A stretch of 35,008 bases of DNA. It comes from Massilia sp. ST3 (GTDB lineage: Bacteria > Pseudomonadota > Gammaproteobacteria > Burkholderiales > Burkholderiaceae_D). The DNA is taken from assembly GCF_018119405.1 (NCBI RefSeq), contig NZ_JAGPWC010000053.1, positions 1 to 35,008 on the forward strand, in the 5' to 3' direction. A model generated the notes under the pieces. That model did not search any database, had not been told where the DNA came from, and saw only the letters and a list, made by a program, of their open reading frames with translations. A program made the position numbers and the translations under genes. Numbering within the stretch: position 1 is the first letter of the stretch; the number at the start of each line of letters is the position of its first letter. Below, in pieces: positions 24,153 to 33,606 of the stretch.

Positions 24153-25109
24153 CTAGGCGCCGGCAGGACCTGATTGCTCCGTCCACGTCGGCCCCGGCGT
24201 CGTCGGCCTGTCCCCCTCCCACACCAGCGGATCGATGCACATCCGTCTCCCCGTCATCGCCAGGTCCCAGGCGTGATACACGATCCAGGTCTGGCTCCCA
24301 TCCGGCGACACCGTGAACGAATTGTGCCCTGGTCCGATCACATGCCCCTCGCGTGAACTCATCAGGGGAGCGGTGCCCTCCGGCGCGCGTTCCCAGGGGC
24401 CGAGCGGATGGTCGGCCACCATATAGCTGACGCCGTAGTTCTCGCGCTCCCAGGCGCCGCCGCTGTAGAAGCAGTAGTAGCGGCCGCCATGGCGCAGCAC
24501 GCTCGCCCCCTCCACCGTGTGCCAGTCGTAGACCGCGTCGTACATCGCGCGGCCGCGCTTGAACAGGTGCCAGTCCGCGTGCGGACGCGCCACCGTGACC
24601 GGCTTGCCTTCCAGCCGCGTCATGTCCAGCATGCGGTCGACCACGATGCCGGTGCCGACGCGGTGGTCGTCTTCCTCCTCCAGGAAGTCGACACAGTAGT
24701 ACAGGTACCACTGGCCGTCGGTGTCGCGGAACGGATGGGCGTCGATCGAGAACGGCTGGTCCGGCACCAGCAGCACGCCGGCGTCGGCGAAGAGGCCGGC
24801 CGGATCGTCCGCCACCGCGACCCGCAGCTTGTGGTGCTTGCCTTCCTCGTCGCCCGACGAGTAGTACAGGTAGAACCGGCCGTCCGCGGAAGCCACCTCC
24901 GGCGCCCAGAAGTGGTCCGCGCCCGGCTGGTCGATCGCATAGCCCAAGTGCTCCCAGTGCACCAGGTCGCCCGACCCGAGGATGGGAAAGCGGCCTCCCG
25001 CCGCGCTGCCGGGCGCGGTGCCGTAGGCGTAGTAGCGTCCTCCGTGCCGCAGCACGAAGGGATCGGCCATGATCTCCGGATAGACCGGATTCGTATAGGT
25101 CGTCGCCAT
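24153..25109 (-). CDS. Glycoside hydrolase family 43 protein
   Basis: A 318-residue five-bladed propeller glycosidase (beta-xylosidase, arabinofuranosidase or arabinanase type). The three GH43 acidic residues are visible: catalytic base Asp16 in PEIMADPFVL, pKa modulator Asp123 in SIDAHPFRD, and catalytic acid Glu200 in TVEGASVLRHGGRYY. Blade repeats of the form HGGRYYxYY recur. There is no signal peptide, so it should act in the cytoplasm on oligosaccharides after import. It lacks the C-terminal sandwich domain found in many GH43 enzymes. It follows the TonB-dependent receptor by 10 nt in the same operon. The exact substrate cannot be read, though arabino- or xylo-oligosaccharides are the family norm. 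Confidence 0.9.
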   Translation of the reverse strand: MATTYTNPVYPEIMADPFVLRHGGRYYAYGTAPGSAAGGRFPILGSGDLVHWEHLGYAIDQPGADHFWAPEVASADGRFYLYYSSGDEEGKHHKLRVAVADDPAGLFADAGVLLVPDQPFSIDAHPFRDTDGQWYLYYCVDFLEEEDDHRVGTGIVVDRMLDMTRLEGKPVTVARPHADWHLFKRGRAMYDAVYDWHTVEGASVLRHGGRYYCFYSGGAWERENYGVSYMVADHPLGPWERAPEGTAPLMSSREGHVIGPGHNSFTVSPDGSQTWIVYHAWDLAMTGRRMCIDPLVWEGDRPTTPGPTWTEQSGPAGA

Positions 25110-25119
25110 CTGGCCCCTC

Positions 25120-27879
25120 CTACATCCGGTAGCGCAGGCTCAACCCGTAGGTGGTCGGCGAATAGCGGATGTCGCGCGGCCGGATCGGGTCGCCGAGGTA
25201 GCTCTCGTAGCGCTCCTTGGTCAGGTTGATCGCGTCGAAGTGCAGGCTGAGGTTGGGGCTCAACTCGTAGCCCACGCTGAGGTCGACATAGGTCGAGGCC
25301 TTGACGATGCGGTCCTGGCCGAAGCGCGGCTCGGCGATCTGCTCCACATACTTGCCGCGCCGGGTCGCCGCCAGGCGCCCGGTCCAGCCCGAACGCTCGT
25401 AGAGCAGCGCGAAGTTGTAGCTCTGGCGGGCCACGCCCACCAGCGGCGTGGTGCTGAAGTCGCCGCCGCCCAGCGCGGTGCGGGTCTGGTTCTCGCCGTC
25501 GATCCAGGTGAAGTTGAACTGGGCGCCCAGGCCGCTCCAGGCGCCCGGCAGGAAGTCGAAGAACTTCTGGATCCCGAACTCCGCGCCCTTGAGCTTGCCC
25601 TTGCCCGAGTTCTGGGGCCGGGTGATGCGGTAGGTCTGGCCGTTGATGACCTCGGACTGCTCGAAGTTCTGCAGGTAGCCGTCGATGTCGCGGTGGAACA
25701 GCGCGATCTGGGCGAAGCCGTTGTTCTCGAAGTAGTACTCGAGGGTGGCGTCGCTGTTGATCGACTCGGTCGGGTCGAGGTTCGGGTTGCCGCCCGAACC
25801 GGTGCCGGGCGCGTTGACGGTCGGCGGGATCAGGGACAGCGCCGGGTTCAGCGAGGCGAATTCCGGCCGGGTGATGGTCTTGCCGACGCTGAAGTGCGAC
25901 TGCAGCTTGTCGGTCCAGTTGGCCAGCAGGGACAGGTTGGGCAGCACGTTGGTCTCGGAAGTCGACAGGTCGACCGGGCTGATGGTGTCGCCGATGCGGA
26001 TATTCCCTTCCAGCTTGCGCTTGACCTTGACCGCGCGCACGCCCAGGTTGCCGGACAGGCCCATGCCCGCCAGCTCGGTCTTGAAGCGCGCGCCCAGGTG
26101 CAGGGTGGCGCTGCGCTCGCGCTGCTCGAACAGGCGCATCGGGTCGTCCGCCACCCGGCCGGCGCCGGCGCCGTAGAAGGCGCGCACCACGTCGGCCTGG
26201 TCGATCAGGAAGTCGCGCGACGGCGTGAACCAGGGCCCGCCCAGGCGGTCCAGGCCCGGCACCAGCTTCTGGAACGACGGACCAAAGGCGGCCACCGGCG
26301 AGGGCCGCACCGGGCCGGCGACGTCGCTGTGCCCCTCGGCGCCGTGGAAGGAGACCTCGCGCGTGGACAGGCGGATGCCGCCGGTCAGCGCGTTGATGAA
26401 GCCGCCGTCCATGCGCCACACGGCGTCGCTGCGGAACTGGGCCTGCTCGCCCTGCGACTCGCCCCAGTTCTGCACCATCCCGCGCAGCACGAACTGGTTG
26501 GGGTCGCGCAGCGGATTGCCGCTGGTGGGCGTGGTGATGGCGTTGTAGCCGCCGTGGCCGTCGCGCCCGTAGGTGTAGACATTGGAGCTGGCGCCCGGGA
26601 TCTGCTGGTCGACGATCACGGTGTCGTTGATGAAGTCGGAACGCGTGAAGGCCAGGCCGGAATCGACCGAGAGCGCGCCTTCGCGGTAGCGCAGGCCGAA
26701 GTTCAGGTAGTGGGTGTCGGTGCGCTCCTTGACGCCCCAGGTGCTGGTGGCCGTGTAGGGGTCCCAGTCGTAGGGGCCGCCGAACTGCGCGGCGGCGGCG
26801 AAGGCCGACTGGATCGGGCAGATCATGCCGTTCGGGGTGGCGCAGTAGCCGCCCTCGGGCGCCAGCACCACGTTCGTCAGGCGCGGGGTCCAGGTGGCGA
26901 TGTTCAGGATGTAGTCGACTTCGCTGCGGCCGCGGTAGCTGGTGCCCAGGTACTGGGTCGAGAACTCGAGCGCGGGGCTGATCTTCCACTGGAAGGCGCC
27001 GTGGATGCTGCCGCGTTCGCGGTCGCCCGCGTTGTAGATGCCGCCGATATTCGGCAGCTCGCCCAGGCGGTCGCCCGGGCGCAGCGGCGCGATCGGCTGG
27101 TCGTCGTTGAGGCGGGTGGCGGTGCCGTCCGGGCTGACCGAGAAGATGCGGTCCGGCCGGTCGACCCATTGCACCGGATAGCCCCAGCGCTCCTTGTTCC
27201 AGGCGACGTCCACCAGGAAGCCCATCTCGCCCACGCCGGTCTTCCAGCGGTTGCTGGCGAGGACGCCGACGCCCGGGTTGGTCTTGGACTTGTGGGCATC
27301 CGAACCTTCCACTTCCTGCCGCCGCGCCTCCACATAGCCGCTCAGCATCTGGCCCTTGAAGTCAAAGGGCGAACGCAGGCGCACGTTGACGGCGCCGGCG
27401 ATGCCGCCCTCGAACTGGTTGGCGGTGGCCGACTTGTACACGTCCAGGCCGCCGATCGACTGCACCGGCAAGTCCTGGTAGGAGAGGCGCCGCCCGGTAC
27501 CGGTAAAGATCTCGTTGCCGTCGATGGTGGTGGCGACGTCCGGCAGGCCGCGGATGATCACGCTGCTGGTCTCGCCCCGGTCGCGGCCCACCTGCACGCC
27601 CGCGATGCGCTGCAGGGCGTCGCCGGCGGCGCGGTCGGGGAACTTGCCGATGTCGTCGGCGTTGATGGAGTCCACCACTTGCTCGGCGTCGCGCTTGATC
27701 TCCTCGGCCGAACGGATGCCGGCGCGCAGGCCCGTGACCTGCACGGTCTGGATCGGGGCTGCGGCGCCCGGCGCGGGGGATGCGCTGGCTGCGTCGGTGG
27801 TCTGGGATTGGGCAAAAGCGCCATGGGCGGCGAGCAGGGTGATGGCCGCGCACACCGGCCTGAGTTTCAGGGTCGTCAT
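25120..27879 (-). CDS. TonB-dependent outer-membrane receptor, carbohydrate type
   Basis: A 919-residue outer-membrane transporter that would use TonB energy to import a ligand into the periplasm. It has a signal peptide (to about residue 23, HGAFA), then a plug domain starting near VQVTGLRAGIRSAEEIKRDA with the plug motifs KFPDRAAGDALQRIAGVQV, SSVIIRGLPDVATTIDGNE and DLPVQSIGGLDVYKS. The large beta-barrel has the family landmarks NLSLLANWT, LQSHFSVGKTITRPEFASLNP and the LNPALSLIPP segment, ending in YGLSLRYRM. This is the TIGR01782-like subfamily often found in Xanthomonas- and Caulobacter-type sugar loci. The ATG at 27879 has AGGAGA upstream. It precedes GH43 by 10 nt and follows lacI after a 160-nt palindrome-rich gap, so it may have its own regulated promoter. 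Confidence 0.92.
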   Translation of the reverse strand: MTTLKLRPVCAAITLLAAHGAFAQSQTTDAASASPAPGAAAPIQTVQVTGLRAGIRSAEEIKRDAEQVVDSINADDIGKFPDRAAGDALQRIAGVQVGRDRGETSSVIIRGLPDVATTIDGNEIFTGTGRRLSYQDLPVQSIGGLDVYKSATANQFEGGIAGAVNVRLRSPFDFKGQMLSGYVEARRQEVEGSDAHKSKTNPGVGVLASNRWKTGVGEMGFLVDVAWNKERWGYPVQWVDRPDRIFSVSPDGTATRLNDDQPIAPLRPGDRLGELPNIGGIYNAGDRERGSIHGAFQWKISPALEFSTQYLGTSYRGRSEVDYILNIATWTPRLTNVVLAPEGGYCATPNGMICPIQSAFAAAAQFGGPYDWDPYTATSTWGVKERTDTHYLNFGLRYREGALSVDSGLAFTRSDFINDTVIVDQQIPGASSNVYTYGRDGHGGYNAITTPTSGNPLRDPNQFVLRGMVQNWGESQGEQAQFRSDAVWRMDGGFINALTGGIRLSTREVSFHGAEGHSDVAGPVRPSPVAAFGPSFQKLVPGLDRLGGPWFTPSRDFLIDQADVVRAFYGAGAGRVADDPMRLFEQRERSATLHLGARFKTELAGMGLSGNLGVRAVKVKRKLEGNIRIGDTISPVDLSTSETNVLPNLSLLANWTDKLQSHFSVGKTITRPEFASLNPALSLIPPTVNAPGTGSGGNPNLDPTESINSDATLEYYFENNGFAQIALFHRDIDGYLQNFEQSEVINGQTYRITRPQNSGKGKLKGAEFGIQKFFDFLPGAWSGLGAQFNFTWIDGENQTRTALGGGDFSTTPLVGVARQSYNFALLYERSGWTGRLAATRRGKYVEQIAEPRFGQDRIVKASTYVDLSVGYELSPNLSLHFDAINLTKERYESYLGDPIRPRDIRYSPTTYGLSLRYRM

Positions 27880-27900
27880 CGTGTCTCCTGGTTTCTCTGC

Positions 27901-28001
27901 GGTCCGGACCGGCGCCGTCGACGGCGTCGGTTACCGATATGAATATTTTTATTAGTCATAAATATGACCAACTAGACAAAAAACTAACCGAAATTTTTCG
28001 G
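27901..28001. promoter_or_regulatory. Cluster of five palindromes upstream of the TonB receptor gene
   Basis: Five self-complementary segments occur in 101 bp: GGTCCGGACC (27901-27910), CGCCGTCGACGGCG (27913-27926), TCGGTTACCGA (27927-27937), GTCATAAATATGAC (27955-27968, two-base centre) and CCGAAATTTTTCGG (27988-28001). LacI-family operators are palindromes of about this size, and a LacI gene lies next door, so one or more may be its operator. The region is also where the receptor promoter must lie. Confidence 0.55.
27976..28001 (-). terminator. Possible weak terminator after lacI-family gene
   Basis: On the minus strand CCGAAA-AA-TTTCGG (28001-27988) is followed by TTAGTTTTTTGT. The stem is AT-rich and short, so termination would be weak; the same palindrome could instead be an operator for the downstream receptor gene. 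Confidence 0.4.
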
Positions 28002-28039
28002 GGGCGGCGCACCCGAGAACCCGGAAAACGGGGCCGGAA

Positions 28040-29082
28040 TCAGGCGATTTTGGCGACCGATTCGCGCTCCACCAGAGGGCAATCCATCTTGATGCTGGTG
28101 CGGCGGGCCAGCGAGGCGCGGGTCTGGTCGACCAGGGCCTGGACCGCCCAGCGTCCCATTTCGTAGTTTGGTAACAACACTGTGGTCAGCGGCGGGGTGG
28201 TATAGCGCGCCAGGTCCTGGTCGTCGTAGCCGACGATGGACACCTGTTCCGGCACCTCGCGGCCCAGCTTGCGGGCCGCTTCGAGGGCGCCGACCGCCAT
28301 CAGGTCGTTGGCGCAGAACAAGGCGGTGGGCGGATCGGCCAGCGACAGCAGGTCCAGCGCATGGCGGTAGCCGCTGCCGACCTGCCAGTCGCCTTCGCGC
28401 ACCAGCAGCGGATCGAAGGGAATGTCGCAGGTCGACAGGGCCTGGCGGTATCCCTTCAGGCGCTCGGCGGCCGCCTCGATCCAGCCTTCGCCGTTGACCA
28501 GGCCGATGCGCCGGTGGCCCGCCTGCGCCAGATGCAGGGTGGCGGCGAAGCCGCCCAGCACCTCGCTCGGCACCACCGAGGAATACTGGCGGTCGCGCGT
28601 GTGGCAGTTCAGCAGCACCGCGGGCACCCCGTCCAGCTGGGCGGGCAAGGTCACGGCGCGGGTGAAGATGGTGGCGTAGACCACGCCCAGCAGGCCGGGA
28701 TCGGCCAGCATGCGCGCCAGCACCGCGCCTTCGTTGGCGGGGTCGCCGCGGGTGGCGAACACCGCCAGCAGGCAGTCCTGCTCCCAGGCGCCGTCGCGCG
28801 CGCCCTCGATGGTCTGCATCGCATGCGGGCTGGTGGCCAGTTCGTCGCTCAGGTAGACGATCAGGTTGCGCTCGCGCGGCGTGGCGGGCAGCGCGTGGCG
28901 TTCGAGCGGATAGCCGATCTCGCGCGCGATGCGCAGCACGGCGTCGCGGGTGGCCTTGCTCACCTTGGCCCCGCTCATCTGGTTGATCACCAGCGACACC
29001 GTGGACTGCGACACCCCGGCCAGCTTGGCGATATCGGTCATGGTCGGCCGCCGCGGGCGGCCGCTCCCGCTCCCGCCTCCGC

Positions 29083-29086
<4 letters not shown>
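28040..29086 (-). CDS. LacI-family transcriptional regulator
   Basis: A 348-residue sugar-responsive repressor. The N-terminal DNA-binding domain reads TMTDIAKLAGVSQSTVSLV, then INQMSGAKVSKATRDAVLRIAREIGY, the LacI helix-turn-helix plus hinge region. A periplasmic-binding-protein-like sensor domain follows, with VVYATIFTRAVTL, GHRRIGLVNGEG and TALFCANDLMAVGALEAARKLG. The start at 29086 overlaps the ATPase stop as ATGA, so the regulator is translated from the transporter operon. A shorter start at 29041 (MTDIAKLAG) is possible. It probably regulates the transporter, receptor and glycosidase genes around it, with a sugar from GH43 action as inducer; that is inferred from context. Confidence 0.9.
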
Positions 29087-30201
<1,115 letters not shown>

Positions 30202-30206
30202 GGGTC

Positions 30207-31052
30207 TTATCCTTTCAGGCCGGTGGCGGCCAGGAAGCCGTGGGTGACGCGGCGCTGGAACAGCACATAGGCCAGCGCCACCGGCAGCGCCCCCAGCAGC
30301 GCCGCCGCCATCAGCTGGGCGTAGCGTACGCCGAAGGCGTCGTAGGTCTGGGTCAGGCCCAGCGGAATCGTCATCATGTCGTTCGAGGTGACGATGATGA
30401 AGGGCCAGAGGAAGTTGTTCCAGGCGCCGATGAAGGTGACGATCGCCATCGCCCACACGATGTTGCCGGAGAGCGGGAGGTAGACGCTCCACAGGATGCG
30501 CAGCGGTCCCGCACCGTCCATCACGGCCGCCTCGCGAAAGTCGGCCGGAATCGCGTCGAAGAAACCCTTGAACACGTAGATCACCACCGGCGCCACCACC
30601 TGGGGCAGGACGATGCCGGCATAGCTGTTGATCAGTCCGAGCTGGTTCATCATGCGGAACAGCGGCACCAGCAAGGCCTCGAAGGGCACCAGGAAGGCCA
30701 GCATGGCGGCGCCGAACAGCAGTCCACGCCCGCGAAAGCGCAGCTGCGAGAAGGCATAGGCCGCCATCAGGCTCAGCGCCATCGTCAGCACGGTGACCAG
30801 CAGCGCCACCAGCGCGCTGTTGAACAGCCAGCGGCCGACGTTGCCGGCCGCGAGCACCTTGCGGAAGGCGTCCAGCGTCCAGTCGCGCGGCAGCCAGTGG
30901 AACACGGCGGACACGGTCTCGTGCTCGGGCCGCAGCGCCGTGCTGACCGCCCACAGCAGCGGCGCCGCCCACATCGCGGCCAGCAGCAGCGCAGCCAGCG
31001 CGCCGGCCAGGGTCCAGCCCAGGCTCGAGCTGGCCTTCATGCCGGCCTTCAT
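30207..31052 (-). CDS. Carbohydrate ABC transporter permease, MalG-like
   Basis: A 281-residue inner-membrane permease with about six helices. The EAA loop that docks the ATPase is visible as REAAVMDGAGPLRILWSVYLPL. Other CUT1 landmarks are FSQLRFRGR and FIGAWNNFLWPFIIV, and ATGLKG at the C-terminus is the usual ending of MalG-like proteins. The start at 31052 overlaps the stop of the other permease as ATGA, with a second in-frame ATG four codons later. It pairs with the MalF-like permease to form the channel. The open frame continues upstream but only antisense-like sequence is encoded there. Confidence 0.92.
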   Translation of the reverse strand: MKAGMKASSSLGWTLAGALAALLLAAMWAAPLLWAVSTALRPEHETVSAVFHWLPRDWTLDAFRKVLAAGNVGRWLFNSALVALLVTVLTMALSLMAAYAFSQLRFRGRGLLFGAAMLAFLVPFEALLVPLFRMMNQLGLINSYAGIVLPQVVAPVVIYVFKGFFDAIPADFREAAVMDGAGPLRILWSVYLPLSGNIVWAMAIVTFIGAWNNFLWPFIIVTSNDMMTIPLGLTQTYDAFGVRYAQLMAAALLGALPVALAYVLFQRRVTHGFLAATGLKG

Positions 31053-31930
31053 GCCCGCCTCCCGTCGAGCCAGCGCACGAAGGCCGCCTGGGCCAGCGAC
31101 AGCAGGACCACGATCAGCACGAAGGCCATGGCGATGGCGGCGGCGTAGCCGGCGTCGCTCTGGGTGAAGGCGGTCTCGAACATGTAGTGCAGGGTCACGC
31201 GCGTGGTGTTGAAGGGCCCGCCGGTGGTCAGGATGTAGGTCTGGCCGAAGATCTTCATCGAGGCGATCAGCTGCAGCACCATCGCCATCCCGGCCACCGG
31301 CCGCAGGGCCGGCCAGGTGATGGCGCGGAACAGGGTGAAGCCGCGCGCGCCGTCCAGGGCCGCCGCCTCGTACAGGTCGGCCGGGATGTTGCGCAGGCCG
31401 GCCAGGAACATCAGCATGTTGAAGCCCACCGTCCACCAGATGGTGGCGATGGCCACCATCGGCATCGCCCAGGTCAGGTCGGCCAGCCAGGCGCGCTGCA
31501 TCCCCAGCACGTGGTTCACCACGCCCGACGAGGGCTGCAGCATCCAGTCGGCGATCAGGGTCATCACCGAGATCGGCAGCACATAGGGCAGGAAGAAGGC
31601 GCCCTGCAGCCACGCGCGCGTGCGCACGAAACGGTCGACCAGCAGGGCCATCACCAGGCCCAGCGCGGTGAGCGGCACCACCGTCAGCAGGGCAAAGTAG
31701 AAAGTGTGGCGCAGCGCGGCCCAGAAGGACGGGTCCTGCACCAAGGTGGCGTAGTTGGCGAGGCCGACGAAGGCATTGGTGCGGGTCAGGCTGCTTTCCG
31801 TGAGGCTGAGCCAGAAGGTTTCCAGCGCCGGCAGGAAGAAGAACAGCAGGAAGACCACGGCGAAGGGCGCCAGCAGGAGCAGCGCGGGCAAGGTGTCGCG
31901 CCGGGTGGCCGGGTTGAGCAGGAAGCGCAT
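31049..31930 (-). CDS. Carbohydrate ABC transporter permease, MalF-like
   Basis: A 293-residue inner-membrane permease with about six helices. CUT1 features are LLLAPFAVVFLLFFFLPALETFWLSL at the first helix, FVGLANYATLVQDPSFW in the first periplasmic loop, and the EAA motif as YEAAALDGARGFTLFRAITWPALRP. Its ribosome site (TAGGAG) overlaps the stop of the solute-binding protein gene, 8 nt upstream, so translation of the two genes is close-coupled. It forms a heterodimer with the next permease. Residue-level substrate specificity cannot be read. Confidence 0.92.
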   Translation of the reverse strand: MRFLLNPATRRDTLPALLLLAPFAVVFLLFFFLPALETFWLSLTESSLTRTNAFVGLANYATLVQDPSFWAALRHTFYFALLTVVPLTALGLVMALLVDRFVRTRAWLQGAFFLPYVLPISVMTLIADWMLQPSSGVVNHVLGMQRAWLADLTWAMPMVAIATIWWTVGFNMLMFLAGLRNIPADLYEAAALDGARGFTLFRAITWPALRPVAGMAMVLQLIASMKIFGQTYILTTGGPFNTTRVTLHYMFETAFTQSDAGYAAAIAMAFVLIVVLLSLAQAAFVRWLDGRRA

Positions 31931-31938
31931 CGGGGCTC

Positions 31939-33237
31939 CTAGTAGCGCGGCGGGCGCTTGCGCAGCAGGCGCGCCGCCTCGGTCTCGAACATGCCCAGCG
32001 CCTCCTTCGGCGTCAGCTGCGAGGACAGCGCCGCCGGCAGGAACTTGGACGCCATCGCTTGCAGCGGGCCGGCCGCGCCCATGTACCAGGCGTCCGGATC
32101 ATAGACCACGTGGTCGGCCACCCCGGCATACAGAGCGTTGGGCATCAGGCTGCGCGCCTGTTCCGATTCGGCGACGGGCTTGTAGGCCACCACATGGCCG
32201 CCCTCGGCCCAGCCGAACGAATTCTTGCTGACGAAGGCGATGAAGCGCATCACCGCCTTGACCTTCGCGGGCGGCATCGGGTTGCCCTCGTTGGCCGGAA
32301 TGGCAAAGGCGTGCGAATCGGCCCAGACACTGGCGTTGCCGTACATTTTCGGCAGGGGCACGATGCCGTAGTCGAAGCCCAGCGTCCCTTGCCTGGTCGC
32401 CCGCACCACCTCGGGCACTTCCCACACGCCGTTGATCATGAAGCCGGCGTTCCCGCCCATGAACTGGCTGGTCGAGGCGGCGTAGTCCAGGCCTGACTGG
32501 GCGTAGCCCTGCTGGAACCAGCCGGCGATGCGCGCCAGCGACGCTTCGCCCGCCGCGCCATAGGCGAACTTGCCGTCCCTGATCAGGGGCACGCCCTGCT
32601 GGGCCAGCATCGAGATCCACAGCCGCCATACGGCGTAGGAGCTCTGGCTGCTTTCCATGGTCATGCCCGGCCGGCCGGTGGCCTGGCGCACGGCGCGGAA
32701 GGCGTTCGTCAGGCTGTCGATTCCCTCGATGGGCTTGAGCTCGCCCTCGGCATCGAGCAGGCCGGCGCGCCCGACCAGGGTCTTGTTGTAGTAGAGGACC
32801 AGCGGATGCAGGTCGATCGGCACCGCGTAGATCCTGCCTTCGTAGACGGATTTTTTCCACTGGCGCGGGTAGAAGTCGGTGTCGCTCAGGTCGGCACCGC
32901 TCAGCTCGAAGGGCGCGATGGGACGCAGGACGCCGCCGCCGGCCAGATTGACGATGCGCGACAGGTGCACGGTGGCGAGGTCGGGGCCGGCGCCGACCAC
33001 CGAGGAGGTGATCAGCTTGGTGTAGAAGGGCTCGCCCCATTTCAGCGTGGTGCTGACCACCCTCACCTCGCGCTGGCTGGCGTTGAAGCGTTCGACCAGG
33101 GCGCGCATGCGCGCGCCGTCGCCGCCGGACAGCAGGGTCCACATCCTGACTTCGACCTGGGCCAGCGCCGGCAGGCTGAGGCCCGCCAAGGCGGCCGCCA
33201 GCACGGCGCCAGCCAGGCGCATCGCTTTGGGCGCCAA
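31939..33237 (-). CDS. Extracellular solute-binding protein of the sugar ABC importer
   Basis: A 432-residue periplasmic binding protein of the CUT1 (UgpB/MalE-like) type. The signal peptide is LAGAVLAAALAGLSLPALA, followed by VRMWTLLSGGDGARMRALVERFN, the standard beginning of this family. Landmarks are GPDLATVHLSRI, YAVPIDLHPLVLYYNKTLV, MGGNAGFMINGVWEVPE and the C-terminal helices. I chose a TTG start at 33237 because AGGAGA lies 5 nt upstream (33242-33247 on the plus strand); the in-frame ATG at 33222 has no site. The longest frame starts at 33285 but places the ribosome site inside the gene. It is the first gene of a CUT1-LacI operon. A 23-bp dyad at 33270-33292 may hold the operator. Confidence 0.9.
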   Translation of the reverse strand: MAPKAMRLAGAVLAAALAGLSLPALAQVEVRMWTLLSGGDGARMRALVERFNASQREVRVVSTTLKWGEPFYTKLITSSVVGAGPDLATVHLSRIVNLAGGGVLRPIAPFELSGADLSDTDFYPRQWKKSVYEGRIYAVPIDLHPLVLYYNKTLVGRAGLLDAEGELKPIEGIDSLTNAFRAVRQATGRPGMTMESSQSSYAVWRLWISMLAQQGVPLIRDGKFAYGAAGEASLARIAGWFQQGYAQSGLDYAASTSQFMGGNAGFMINGVWEVPEVVRATRQGTLGFDYGIVPLPKMYGNASVWADSHAFAIPANEGNPMPPAKVKAVMRFIAFVSKNSFGWAEGGHVVAYKPVAESEQARSLMPNALYAGVADHVVYDPDAWYMGAAGPLQAMASKFLPAALSSQLTPKEALGMFETEAARLLRKRPPRY

Positions 33238-33269
33238 GCTTGTCTCCTGCAATGTTTGTTGAGTTTTAT

Positions 33270-33292
33270 GAATTAATACTAGCAAATAATTC
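33270..33292. promoter_or_regulatory. AT-rich dyad upstream of the sugar ABC operon
   Basis: On the plus strand GAATTA (33270-33275) is mirrored by TAATTC (33287-33292) around an 11-nt centre. It lies in the AT-rich stretch 33250-33298, where the operon promoter must be. Symmetry weakens toward the centre, so the operator call is tentative. Confidence 0.35.
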
Positions 33293-33332
33293 TTGTACAG
33301 GGATGGATTTGGCTGTGCGGTGTGCGGGCAAA

Positions 33333-33360
33333 CTTGGATTCCGGCCTTCGCCGGGAGTCA
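33333..33360 (-). repeat. REP-like element, copy C
   Basis: CTTGGATTCCGGCC followed by TTCGCCGGGAGTCA is the reverse orientation of the CCGGCGAAGGCCGG family seen at 24036-24120. It opens the repeat block that fills the gap between the sugar ABC operon and the exporter gene. Apart from repeats and the operon promoter region, I see no gene in 33238-33606. Confidence 0.75.
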
Positions 33361-33463
33361 TTGCCGCCAATGGCGGGAATGACGCCGCCAATGGCGGGAA
33401 TGACGCCGCCAGTGGCGGGAATGACGCCGCCAGTGGCGGGAATGACGCCGCCAGTGGCGGGAA
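33359..33463. repeat. Five tandem 21-bp units derived from a REP-like element
   Basis: Units are 33359-33379, 33380-33400, 33401-33421, 33422-33442 and 33443-33463. Units 1 and 2 have CAATGG and units 3-5 CAGTGG at the centre. Each unit holds a small palindrome, CCGCC-AGT-GGCGG, and the join reads GGGAATGACG, whose complement GTCATTCCC is the edge sequence of the neighbouring REP-like elements. The array is followed by GGTTTTAC, the same bases that follow the simple REP copy at 24093-24120. This suggests the array grew inside one such element. Confidence 0.85.
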
Positions 33464-33519
33464 TGACGGTTTTACAGTTTCGTGTCGACACAGAAGCTGT
33501 TGGCCCGCGCCCCCAGAAC

Positions 33520-33547
33520 GTCATTCCGGCGTAGGCCGGAATCCAAG
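33520..33547 (+). repeat. REP-like element, copy D
   Basis: GTCATTCCGGCG followed by TAGGCCGGAATCCAAG is the direct orientation of the family, inverted relative to copy C. The loop base differs (GTAGG instead of GAAGG). With copy C it brackets the tandem array. It lies 59 nt before the exporter start. Confidence 0.75.
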
Positions 33548-33606
33548 TCCAACCGACGCATGATATGCCCGGACTGTTAAAATCACCCCTTTTGCAGGTA
33601 GTAGAA

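Noticed and set aside
25240..27942. 900-codon open frame antisense to the TonB receptor
   Set aside because: It mirrors the receptor gene, has no family motifs, and its amino acid composition (Ala/Arg/Val/His) is what GC-rich codon bias gives on the opposite strand.
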